Of a stretch of DNA of 45,153 nt, positions 39,800 through 45,153 are shown piece by piece. This DNA is from a virus. The position numbers were made by a program, and so were the translations under genes. The notes beneath the pieces were generated by a model. That model was given only the letters and a program-made list of their open reading frames with translations, was not told the origin of the DNA and made no database searches. The stretch lies in IMG/VR virus record IMGVR_UViG_3300036859_000708, positions 1 to 45,153 of that record. The stretch is one strand, 5' to 3'. Within the stretch, counting starts at the first letter, position 1. Every line of letters begins with the position of its first letter.

Positions 39800-39969
39800 A
39801 GCCAGAGCTCCCACGGATAGCGGTTGGTGACGAGCGGGATCACGACCCAGGCGATGCATGCGGCGACCCAGATCCAGAAGACCACCTGCGGAGCTAGGAG
39901 GACCCCACCGCCAAGCAGCGCCACGATGGCGAGCGCGAGCAGCGCTGTACGTCGCGGGCCCCAGGTCAT
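39796..39969 (-). CDS. Small two-segment membrane protein
   Basis: The 57-residue protein starts at ATG 39969 (ATGA overlap). Two hydrophobic segments (TALLALAIVALLGGGVLLAP and FWIWVAACIAWVVIPLV) make it a membrane protein. It has no lysis signature such as a holin-like charged tail. It is one of several tiny membrane proteins in this block. Confidence 0.6.
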   Translation of the reverse strand: MTWGPRRTALLALAIVALLGGGVLLAPQVVFWIWVAACIAWVVIPLVTNRYPWELWL

Positions 39970-40226
39970 GCTTCCACCATCCTGAGCCGCCCCGTCGGCT
40001 TGCGCGTGGGCGAGCTCATGCACGTCGCGAAGTGGACGATGTAGAGGTCGGCGAGCCCCGCGCGCTCCGCCTCTGGCACGATCGCGTACGTCCCGAGCTG
40101 GCGGTTGATCAGGGCCGAGCCACGCGGGGAGGGCCGGACGTCGATCGGCGCCCGCTTCCGGCTGGTCTCGTGCTCGAGCCAGTAGACCCGGGCGTGGCAG
40201 AAGCGGCACGGCGTCGCGGTGGTCAT
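39966..40226 (-). CDS. Small Cys protein, paralogue of the one at 43782-43988
   Basis: The 86-residue product starts at ATG 40226 (ATGA). It contains CRFCHARVYWLEHETSRKRA, then PIDVRPSPRG, then a His/Cys pair (HFATC). The protein at 43782-43988 has the same layout: CRAEIYFLYNPKSGRSTPVD, IDPDPRG, HMGTC. They share C-x-x-x-x-(I/V)-Y, P-(I/V)-D-x-x-P-x-P-R-G and H-x-x-x-C. This family is seen in phages but has no known role; metal binding is probable. Confidence 0.65.
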   Translation of the reverse strand: MTTATPCRFCHARVYWLEHETSRKRAPIDVRPSPRGSALINRQLGTYAIVPEAERAGLADLYIVHFATCMSSPTRKPTGRLRMVEA

Positions 40227-40414
40227 CGGCGTTGGTCCTTCGCTACGTGGCGTAGCATCTCGCTGCACCTGTCACACTTGATCGTCTGCCGAGTCGGCCG
40301 GCGTTTCGCCGTGACCCATTGATCGTGCCCGCAGTCGAGTTGGAGGTTCCATCGCTGAGCGTTCAACGGGGATTGCCTCACCGATTCGATTCGCGACGAC
40401 AGCACTTTACCCAC
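40223..40414 (-). CDS. Small zinc-binding-like protein
   Basis: Start chosen at GTG 40414 (MGKVLSSRIESVRQSPLNAQ), with AAGGAGG about eight bases upstream; an earlier TTG at 40468 would add a basic stretch. The 63-residue protein contains LDCGHDQWVTAKRRP and IKCDRCSEM, a C-x-H...C-x-x-C arrangement that probably binds zinc. The tail is basic. Unknown role. Confidence 0.6.
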   Translation of the reverse strand: MGKVLSSRIESVRQSPLNAQRWNLQLDCGHDQWVTAKRRPTRQTIKCDRCSEMLRHVAKDQRR

Positions 40415-40490
40415 GACGCTCCTCCTTCTCTGGGGGTTGGGGTACTTGTGCCGGATCACGCGGGGCAATCCCTACACGAACTCGGGTCAT
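40407..40490 (-). CDS. Very short frame with ATGA coupling
   Basis: A 27-codon frame starts at ATG 40490, overlapping the previous TGA, and ends with TAA at 40407-40409, seven bases past the start of the next gene. It encodes MTRVRVGIAPRDPAQVPQ followed by PPEKEERRG. Its position exactly bridges two coupled genes, and it may be a leader for translational coupling rather than a functional protein. Confidence 0.35.
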   Translation of the reverse strand: MTRVRVGIAPRDPAQVPQPPEKEERRG

Positions 40491-40687
40491 TCTTGCTCCC
40501 CGGTCGTCATGAACTTCGCCCCGCACGGGCAGCAGAGCCACGACCACTTCCCCGACGGATGCGCCGGGTAGGCCTCGCGCGTGAAGTCAAGCGCCGCCGG
40601 CGAGGTGCGGCAGGTGCTCGCCGCACCACTCGGCCACCTCACCCGGCCGTCGAAGCGCCTGCAAGTGTAGTCGAGCTCGTCCGTCAT
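40487..40687 (-). CDS. Small Cys protein
   Basis: The 66-residue protein starts at ATG 40687 (ATGA overlap). It contains LDYTCRRFDGRVRWPSGAAS and a C-terminal KWSWLCCPCGAKFMTTGEQE. The CCPCG suggests metal binding. Unknown function. Confidence 0.55.
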   Translation of the reverse strand: MTDELDYTCRRFDGRVRWPSGAASTCRTSPAALDFTREAYPAHPSGKWSWLCCPCGAKFMTTGEQE

Positions 40688-40854
40688 CGCCGTCGACCCC
40701 GTGGCGACCGAAGTCCACCGACCTTCTCCACGAGCTCGCCGAGCTTGTCGTAGTAATTGCAGGACGGGTGCCGGCGGCAGTCGAGGTGATCCCCCGAGCA
40801 GCACGCCCGGCACGTACAGTTGCATTGGCGCCGTGGCTTCGAGGATTCAGCCAT
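40684..40854 (-). CDS. Small Cys-rich protein
   Basis: The 56-residue protein starts at ATG 40854, overlapping the preceding gene by eight bases. It has eight cysteines within the first 35 residues (CNCTCRACCSGDHLDCRRHP), a probable metal site, and a basic tail. Too short to classify. Confidence 0.55.
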   Translation of the reverse strand: MAESSKPRRQCNCTCRACCSGDHLDCRRHPSCNYYDKLGELVEKVGGLRSPRGRRR

Positions 40855-41059
40855 CGGTGAGCTCCTCGATCTCGCGCACGAGCGCGTGCACCGCGCCGTT
40901 GCTGCGGATGTCTTGGAGCCAAAGCTTCGCCCGCCTCAGAAGGCCCACGACGGCGGCAGGCTCGGGCGCCGGCGCCGGCGGTGCCGCGGCCCGGCAGTTA
41001 CACTTCCAAGCGTAGTTCTCGGCGAAGTGAGGGCAGCCGGGTTGATGGCTCAGGTTCAC
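40847..41059 (-). CDS. Small Cys protein
   Basis: The 70-residue product starts at ATG 41059, ATGA overlap. It has HQPGCPHFAENYAWKCNC, an Ala/Pro linker, and a helix (LLRRAKLWLQDIRSNGAVHA). It may bind metal. Unknown role. Confidence 0.55.
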   Translation of the reverse strand: MNLSHQPGCPHFAENYAWKCNCRAAAPPAPAPEPAAVVGLLRRAKLWLQDIRSNGAVHALVREIEELTDG

Positions 41060-41280
41060 TGGGGCTTCCCCCGCTCGAAACGTGCCTTGGCGATGATGCG
41101 CCGAATCTCCCCCGTACTCCGGTGGTTCGCTTGGAGCTCGCCAAGCACATAGTCGAGGGTGCGAGCGGCTGCTTTCGCCGCGACGGTCCGGACCTTCGCG
41201 CGCACGACAGGTGCGACGATTGCCGCCGGAAAATCGTCCTCGACAGCAAGATCGATCTCACGTTCGAGTCTCTTCGTCAC
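41056..41280 (-). CDS. Small helical protein
   Basis: Start is GTG 41280, overlapping the previous TGA. The 74-residue product has TKRLEREIDLAVEDDFPAAI and a helical C-terminus (STGEIRRIIAKARFERG). No motif is recognised. Confidence 0.55.
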   Translation of the reverse strand: MTKRLEREIDLAVEDDFPAAIVAPVVRAKVRTVAAKAAARTLDYVLGELQANHRSTGEIRRIIAKARFERGKPQ

Positions 41281-41558
41281 GGCTGAAACCCTCCCGCCGG
41301 CGCGCCGATCAGCGCCGCCAGCCCGCGCCACCACCGCTGGTGCGGCGCGCACCAGTCCGTGTCCTTCGCGAGGTGCGTCGCGTGGCTCAGGCAGATCGGT
41401 CGGTCACAGGTCTTCCCGTTCCGGAGCGGGAAGTCGCACAGGAGATCCGCGCGCCGGCCGCACCCAGGCTCCGGGCAGTACTTCGTCCGGCCGCGGCCCG
41501 TGCAGACGAAGCCCATGGGCTGGCCGGTCGCGGGGTCGTTGATGACGTCGCACTTCAT
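41277..41558 (-). CDS. Zinc-finger-like small protein
   Basis: The 93-residue product starts at ATG 41558, ATGA overlap. It carries FVCTGRGRTKYCPEPGCGRR, CDFPLRNGKTCDRPIC and HQRW, a Cys/His pattern consistent with two zinc sites, and a hydrophobic C-terminus. A nucleic-acid-binding role near packaging genes is plausible. Confidence 0.6.
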   Translation of the reverse strand: MKCDVINDPATGQPMGFVCTGRGRTKYCPEPGCGRRADLLCDFPLRNGKTCDRPICLSHATHLAKDTDWCAPHQRWWRGLAALIGAPAGGFQP

Positions 41559-42181
41559 CCCGTGAGCAGCCTCTGGTAGCTGCCGTCGACGCCGCGGCCG
41601 AGCTCCACGATCGCCTGCTCCACCTTCTCCGCCGGCACGAACTTCTCGAGGATCCGGTAGATCACCTGGATGAGCGTCTCGAGCTTCTCCGCGGTGTCCT
41701 GCTCGCCGTCGCGTGTGAGACCAAGGATCTTCGACAGCGAGTCCAGGGCGCCCTTCTTGTCATGGAGCTTGAAGGAGAAGTCGGCCTCGACGATCGGTTG
41801 CCCATTCCGCTGGGGAATCGTCCGAATGATCCTGCGCACCGACGAGACGGCTCGGCGCTCGTTTTCAGAGAGATCCTTCGAGGCGATGAGGGTTGTGTTC
41901 CCGTCCTTGTCCCACTCGAGATGCTTCCCGATGTCGGAGAAGCCGAGACGACCGAGCTCCCGGACCACCTCTGCGGCCTTGATGTCGGCGCGGTTCGTGA
42001 GTGCCTTTTGACGCTCCGCGAGGTGCCTGGCGACCGTAACATTTGTTAACAAACGCGCAGCCGCAGCGCGGGCTGATTTCTCCGTCTTCACCTTGTACCC
42101 GGCAGCCTTGTACGCGACGGTCGCGTTGCCGCCCTTCAGGTACTCGTCGACGAACCGGCGGTGCTTTTCGGATATCTTCAC
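41555..42181 (-). CDS. Terminase small subunit
   Basis: Start is GTG 42181, overlapping the HNH stop (GTGA). The 208-residue protein begins MKISEKHRRFVDEYLKGGNA, the 'Q/K-x-x-F-v-x-E-Y-l-x-x-x-N-A-t-x-A' motif of the terminase small subunit family, followed by AYKAAGYKVKTEKSARAAAA (HTH). Residues about 95-150 contain WDKDGNTTLIASKDLSENER and EADFSFKLHDKKGALDSLSK, typical of this family. It recognises the packaging site and works with TerL, encoded about 3 kb downstream. Confidence 0.85.
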   Translation of the reverse strand: MKISEKHRRFVDEYLKGGNATVAYKAAGYKVKTEKSARAAAARLLTNVTVARHLAERQKALTNRADIKAAEVVRELGRLGFSDIGKHLEWDKDGNTTLIASKDLSENERRAVSSVRRIIRTIPQRNGQPIVEADFSFKLHDKKGALDSLSKILGLTRDGEQDTAEKLETLIQVIYRILEKFVPAEKVEQAIVELGRGVDGSYQRLLTG

Positions 42182-42690
42182 AGGCGATGCTCTGAGTGCC
42201 AGGTAATGTGGCACGGCTCGCAAAGCGTGACGCCATTCCGCACATCCAGCCGAAGCATAGGGGCCTCCGCCCAGGATTGAAGGTGGTGGGCGTGCAGGCG
42301 CTTCGTGCCTCCACACTTGACACACCGATACCCATCTCGCTCCAGCACCTGCTTCCGCCACGCTCTCGAGTCTGTGCGCCGCGCCATGACCCCTACGAGC
42401 TCCGGAATCTCTCGCCATGGCGGATACATTTCGTCGAGTAAGTAGGCGCAGGCCATCCGCTGCTCTGGAACTAGATCCTCGTCGAGCATTCTCTCCGCGA
42501 TGCCGAGAATCTGCCGTTCCCCATAGCGTGCCAGCCGTGCCGAGATTTCCTCTCTCGTCACTGGGGTGAGTTCGTGGAGGTGGCGCTGCATACGGCGCAG
42601 CGCGGCCAGCTTGGCAGCCATCCATTTTCGGATGAGCACGATGTCTGCCTCGCTGAGCTTCACCAGATGGTACTGTCCGTCCTTGTCCAT
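42178..42690 (-). CDS. HNH endonuclease
   Basis: Start is ATG 42690 (TTG 42693 is next to it). The 170-residue protein has a helical N-terminal half and a complete HNH core: CVKCGGT (about 123-129), LHAHHLQSW, LRLDVRNGVTLCEPCHITWH. The His-Asn-His residues and both Cys pairs are present. HNH genes often sit beside terminase genes and may take part in packaging cleavage or act as homing endonucleases. It directly precedes TerS, with a GTGA coupling. Confidence 0.85.
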   Translation of the reverse strand: MDKDGQYHLVKLSEADIVLIRKWMAAKLAALRRMQRHLHELTPVTREEISARLARYGERQILGIAERMLDEDLVPEQRMACAYLLDEMYPPWREIPELVGVMARRTDSRAWRKQVLERDGYRCVKCGGTKRLHAHHLQSWAEAPMLRLDVRNGVTLCEPCHITWHSEHRL

Positions 42691-42697
42691 CAACTGT

Positions 42698-42838
42698 TCA
42701 CCGCGCCCCGAACAGGTGGTAGAGCACCACGCCGGCGAACACGCCGACGAAGAACACCACCGTGAAGCACGCCCTGAGGTAGGCCGCTTGGAAGGCGCGT
42801 TCGACCTCCTCCTCGGCGATCATGTTCTCGGACCTCAC
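42698..42838 (-). CDS. Small membrane protein
   Basis: Start is GTG 42838, overlapping the previous TGA (GTGA); ATG 42823 is also possible. The 46-residue product has EEEVERAFQAAYLRACF then a transmembrane segment (TVVFFVGVFAGVVLYHLFG). Unknown function; it may be a membrane-acting factor. Confidence 0.6.
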   Translation of the reverse strand: MRSENMIAEEEVERAFQAAYLRACFTVVFFVGVFAGVVLYHLFGAR

Positions 42839-43014
42839 GGGATGATCCCCCTCACCGTGGGCACGAGCGCCGTGATCGCCTGCACCCCAAACACGACGAC
42901 GACCGCCATGCCGAAGCACGCGGCGACGATGGCGAGCACCACGATGACGGGGCTCACGTGAGGCGGGACCGGTCTCGGCGGCATGTCCGCGAAGTCGAAA
43001 GAGCGCCGGGTCAT
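42835..43014 (-). CDS. Small single-pass membrane protein
   Basis: The 59-residue product starts at ATG 43014 (ATGA overlap with the preceding gene). The hydrophobic segment (VIVVLAIVAACFGMAVVVVF) starts after MTRRSFDFADMPPRP, with a Pro-rich cytoplasmic-like start. A signal anchor is likely. It is coupled to another small membrane protein downstream. Confidence 0.6.
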   Translation of the reverse strand: MTRRSFDFADMPPRPVPPHVSPVIVVLAIVAACFGMAVVVVFGVQAITALVPTVRGIIP

Positions 43015-43211
43015 GACGCTCCCGGCGCCTCCGCTCTCTCGACCATCCCTTCCGCCGTGACCCGCTTCGCCATGTAGTCGGCGACGCGAGCCCGGTCGGC
43101 GTGTGTCGGAAGACGCCGGAGCTGCTTCATGATGTTCGAGAGCACGCTCGACTCGACGTCTCCGTCGCCATTGCTGCGCCTTTTCGGCTTCGGATCCGGT
43201 GTTTCGCTCAT
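43011..43211 (-). CDS. Small basic protein of unknown function
   Basis: The 66-residue product starts at ATG 43211 (ATGA). It is MSETPDPKPKRRSNGDGDVE, then a helical segment (LSNIMKQLRRLPTHADRARV). No motif is recognised. Confidence 0.55.
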   Translation of the reverse strand: MSETPDPKPKRRSNGDGDVESSVLSNIMKQLRRLPTHADRARVADYMAKRVTAEGMVERAEAPGAS

Positions 43212-43342
43212 GACTGTCCCCCCTGTTGGCTCCGCCCGACGAGAAGCGGCACCGGCCGTCCGTCGAGGAAGAGCTTGATGTTCTCGGCCATCGCGATCCG
43301 ATGCCCCGCCATCATGCAGCGGAGTTTCGCGCGTTCGGTCAT
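43208..43342 (-). CDS. Very small protein
   Basis: The 44-residue frame starts at ATG 43342 (ATGA) and ends in another ATGA. It encodes MTERAKLRCMMAGHRIAMAE, NIKLFLDGRPVPLLVGRS and a Gln/Gly tail. Both junctions couple to neighbours, which supports translation. Unknown role. Confidence 0.5.
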   Translation of the reverse strand: MTERAKLRCMMAGHRIAMAENIKLFLDGRPVPLLVGRSQQGGQS

Positions 43343-43782
43343 CGCTCGACTCCGTCGCAGCGCTCGCCAAAGCCGCGCCGCTCATGGAAGCGATAGTCGA
43401 TTTCAGCGTAGGGGACGCCGCAGAGACGCCCGCGGAAGAGGTGCCACGCCTCGGAGTTCTCTTTCGTCGCCAGCGCCATCGTCTCGAAGTAGGGGAGTCG
43501 TTCCTTCCGAAGGAGCCACAGCTCCACGCCGCGCGTGGTCACAAGCTTGCAGTGAAGCAGGCCGTAGTGCATGGCCGCGTGGAGCACGATGTCCCGTACC
43601 TCCGGTTCCACGTCACCCGACGGGCGAAACATCGCACCACCAGCCGCTCCGAGGTGAAGCTTCTCTGCGGCTCCGTGGACAAAGCCGGCTGCGAAGAGGA
43701 GCTCCTGCTCGCGCGTCTTGGCGTAGTGCCTGAGGGCCTCATGATAGAGCGGCCCGCACGTAGTCGATCCCTGCCTCTCCAT
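43339..43782 (-). CDS. Unknown alpha/beta protein
   Basis: Start is ATG 43782 (MERQGSTTCGPLYHEALRHY), sharing a base with the previous stop (TGATG). The 147-residue product has ELLFAAGFVHGAAEKLHLGA, EVRDIVLHAAMHYGLLHCKL and LPYFETMALATKENSEAWHL. It looks globular. No family is recognised. Confidence 0.6.
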   Translation of the reverse strand: MERQGSTTCGPLYHEALRHYAKTREQELLFAAGFVHGAAEKLHLGAAGGAMFRPSGDVEPEVRDIVLHAAMHYGLLHCKLVTTRGVELWLLRKERLPYFETMALATKENSEAWHLFRGRLCGVPYAEIDYRFHERRGFGERCDGVER

Positions 43783-43988
43783 CACTCCTCCCGCGCCGAG
43801 CACGTCCCCATGTGATTCGTGTGGCGCTCGATGATCGGAGCGCTCGGGAGAGACGCGCGGCACTGGCCGTCCTCGAGCGAGATGATCAGGTTCCCGCGCG
43901 GGTCCGGATCGATGTCGACGGGCGTGGAGCGACCGCTTTTCGGGTTGTAGAGAAAGTAGATCTCCGCGCGGCAGTAGCGCTTGCTCAT
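43782..43988 (-). CDS. Small Cys protein, paralogue of the one at 39966-40226
   Basis: The 68-residue product starts at ATG 43988 (ATGA). It carries CRAEIYFLYNPKSGRSTPVD, IDPDPRGNLIISLEDG and TNHMGTC. It is the second copy of the C...PxD..P.PRG...HxxxC family in this window and lies about 3.7 kb from the other. Confidence 0.65.
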   Translation of the reverse strand: MSKRYCRAEIYFLYNPKSGRSTPVDIDPDPRGNLIISLEDGQCRASLPSAPIIERHTNHMGTCSAREE

Positions 43989-44272
43989 GCCGATCCTCGG
44001 ACTGCGGGCGGGGGCGAGCTCGAGAGGGAGTCAGACCCCCGCCCGCAGTCTTCGGCCACCGCATCGGAGCCAATCTCCAGTGCGGCAGCTATCCGTTGCG
44101 CTTCTTCGAAGGCTGCGCCGTGCAAGATCCGGAGCCGCAGCATCCTCCGGAGCGTCTCGGCGCGCGTCGGATCGAGAAAGACGCGGTGATTCGTAGCGTA
44201 GCCGCATACCAAGGTGCGTGCGTTTCCCGGCGCGAAATCGTAGCTGCAGAGGTCAGGATGATCGGACTTCAT
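43985..44272 (-). CDS. Unknown small protein
   Basis: The 95-residue product starts at ATG 44272 (ATGA overlap). It has MKSDHPDLCSYDFAPGNART, TLRRMLRLRILHGAAFEEAQ and a Ser/Pro-rich tail. Unknown function; it is coupled to the resolvase gene. Confidence 0.55.
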   Translation of the reverse strand: MKSDHPDLCSYDFAPGNARTLVCGYATNHRVFLDPTRAETLRRMLRLRILHGAAFEEAQRIAAALEIGSDAVAEDCGRGSDSLSSSPPPAVRGSA

Positions 44273-44826
44273 CGGCGCCCCTTCCTCTTCGCCAGGAGCT
44301 CCTGTTGCGCGGCCCCGAGTTCGCGCTCGCGGAGCATCCCTCGGGCTTTGATGCCGACATGCACCGAGTCAGCCATGTCCTCGGTGAAGAGATCGGCCGA
44401 CGGGAAGACCTCGCGCACAATCTGCCAGGCGATCCGCATCGAATGAGCCTTGATCTGCACGCTCTTGAGCCCCACGAGGCCGAGGTTGCCCTGCCAGTCA
44501 GCGGGCCGGACGACGATGCTGGCGAGCCTCCGACGGTAGACTTCGCGCAGCACCATGCCCCGGAGCTCGGCCAGGTTGTTGAGGGTGGACCAGCCGAAGC
44601 GCGGGTGAAAGAAAGCGTCCTCGACCGCGACCGCACGGATCCGCGCGTGCGGATAGCCGAGATCGTCCATCACCGAGCAGCAGTAGTCCGTGGCGGCATC
44701 GTTGTTGCCCTTCCCCGGGAAGGTGCACCCGCCGACAGCCAGAACCCGGCCCGTCGCGTAGTCGACGCGTGTGTACCCGACGTGATTGCTCGCTTGGTCG
44801 AAAGCCAAGACTATGCCGCCTTCCAC
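44269..44826 (-). CDS. RuvC-like Holliday junction resolvase
   Basis: The 185-residue protein starts at ATG 44826 and has the RNase-H-like fold layout: IVLAFDQASNHVGYTRVD (D10), then a central strand with VAVEDAFFHPRFG (E69), then FTEDMADSVHVGIKARG (D150/D153). These acidic residues match the catalytic set of RuvC-like resolvases. It may resolve replication or recombination junctions before packaging. It overlaps the next gene by ATGA. Confidence 0.8.
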   Translation of the reverse strand: MEGGIVLAFDQASNHVGYTRVDYATGRVLAVGGCTFPGKGNNDAATDYCCSVMDDLGYPHARIRAVAVEDAFFHPRFGWSTLNNLAELRGMVLREVYRRRLASIVVRPADWQGNLGLVGLKSVQIKAHSMRIAWQIVREVFPSADLFTEDMADSVHVGIKARGMLRERELGAAQQELLAKRKGRR

Positions 44827-44857
44827 GAGACCTCGTTGGTAGTTCCCTGAGTTGCGC

Positions 44858-45106
44858 TCACGCCTTGCGCCGCCTTTCCGGCAGCATCCCGAGGTTCTGC
44901 AGGTGGAAATAGAGCGTCGATCGGTCGAGAGCGATGAGCTCCGAGACGCGCGTCTTGTTTCCGCCGCAGGCCTCGAGCCAGCGCTTGAAGTAGGCCTTCC
45001 GCGCCGCCCGGATGAACTCGTGGTACGGCAGGCTCCAGTCGAGGACCTCGGCAGGCGGCTTCGGTTCCTCGACTGGGGGCCCTTCGCTGCGGACCGGTGT
45101 GCTCAG
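44858..45106 (-). CDS. Fis-type helix-turn-helix DNA-binding protein
   Basis: The 82-residue product has KAYFKRWLEACGGNKTRVSE followed by LIALDRSTLYFHLQNLGMLP, the Fis/NtrC-type HTH pattern, and a Pro/Glu-rich N-terminus. No ATG, GTG or TTG lies in frame before the HTH. CTG at 45106 is preceded by a perfect AAGGAGGT six bases upstream and overlaps the previous TGA, so a CTG start is likely; the frame is also open to the window edge. It is probably a regulator. Confidence 0.65.
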   Translation of the reverse strand: MSTPVRSEGPPVEEPKPPAEVLDWSLPYHEFIRAARKAYFKRWLEACGGNKTRVSELIALDRSTLYFHLQNLGMLPERRRKA

Positions 45107-45153
45107 GCTGGGACCTCCTTCGTCTGCGCCTGGCCGAGCATCACGTCGAAGCC
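45103..45153 (-). CDS. 3' end of an unknown gene (truncated by the window edge)
   Basis: The frame reads GFDVMLGQAQTKEVPA and stops with TGA at 45105-45103, which overlaps the possible CTG start of the Fis-type gene. Only 16 residues are visible, so no function can be given. The coupling to the next gene supports it being real. Confidence 0.5.
   Translation of the reverse strand, partial: GFDVMLGQAQTKEVPA

Noticed and set aside
1-45153. tRNA genes, CRISPR arrays, integrase, insertion sequences
   Set aside because: I looked for cloverleaf-like segments, regular repeats and recombinase motifs and found none that I could support.

Overview
This window is a continuous stretch of a GC-rich, double-stranded DNA tailed phage genome (class Caudoviricetes), from a phage with a contractile tail. 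Every gene I can support lies on the minus strand, so the map reads from right to left. Start and stop codons of neighbours overlap constantly (ATGA, GTGA, TTGA, TGATG), and intergenic gaps are few and short. No integrase, DNA polymerase, tRNA, CRISPR array or insertion sequence is visible. The host cannot be named; the base composition only suggests a GC-rich bacterium.

Layout in transcription order. (1) 45153-42178: a Fis-type helix-turn-helix protein, a RuvC-like resolvase, a run of small unknown proteins, two single-pass membrane peptides and an HNH endonuclease. (2) 42181-36252, packaging: the small terminase subunit, about a dozen tiny zinc-ribbon or membrane proteins, a sigma-region-4-like HTH protein and the large terminase subunit. 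(3) 36246-30565: small helical proteins, the portal, a zinc-ribbon protein, a MuF-like head morphogenesis protein and an Ig-like protein. (4) 30451-25837: unknown proteins, two His-rich paralogues (one ending in a ParB-like domain) and a zinc-ribbon/HTH protein. (5) 25840-15571: two giant multidomain ('polyvalent') proteins. The 1497-residue one carries a zincin-like HELGH protease motif, a barnase/RelE-like nuclease-like region, an inorganic-pyrophosphatase-like region and an apparently intact RelA/SpoT alarmone synthetase-like domain. The 1804-residue one ends in an SNF2-like helicase. (6) 15574-13834: an HNH endonuclease and small proteins, closed by a strong terminator. (7) 13649-10262, head: a putative prohead protease, a zinc-ribbon scaffold-like protein and the major capsid protein. 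(8) 10147-5283: head-tail connector and neck proteins. (9) 5283-1, tail: a second HNH paralogue, sheath, tube, a tail assembly chaperone with a probable -1 frameshift, and the start of the tape measure protein, which runs off the left edge.

The genes form one late-type virion assembly programme: terminase and portal package DNA, protease, scaffold and capsid build the head, connectors join it to a sheath-and-tube tail. The polyvalent proteins sit among head genes, which fits internal proteins packaged in the capsid and delivered with the DNA to disarm or reprogramme the host. The most unusual observations are the alarmone synthetase-like domain fused to pyrophosphatase-, nuclease- and protease-like regions, the 22-residue motif shared by the major capsid protein and the putative protease, and the fibronectin-like insert in the capsid protein.
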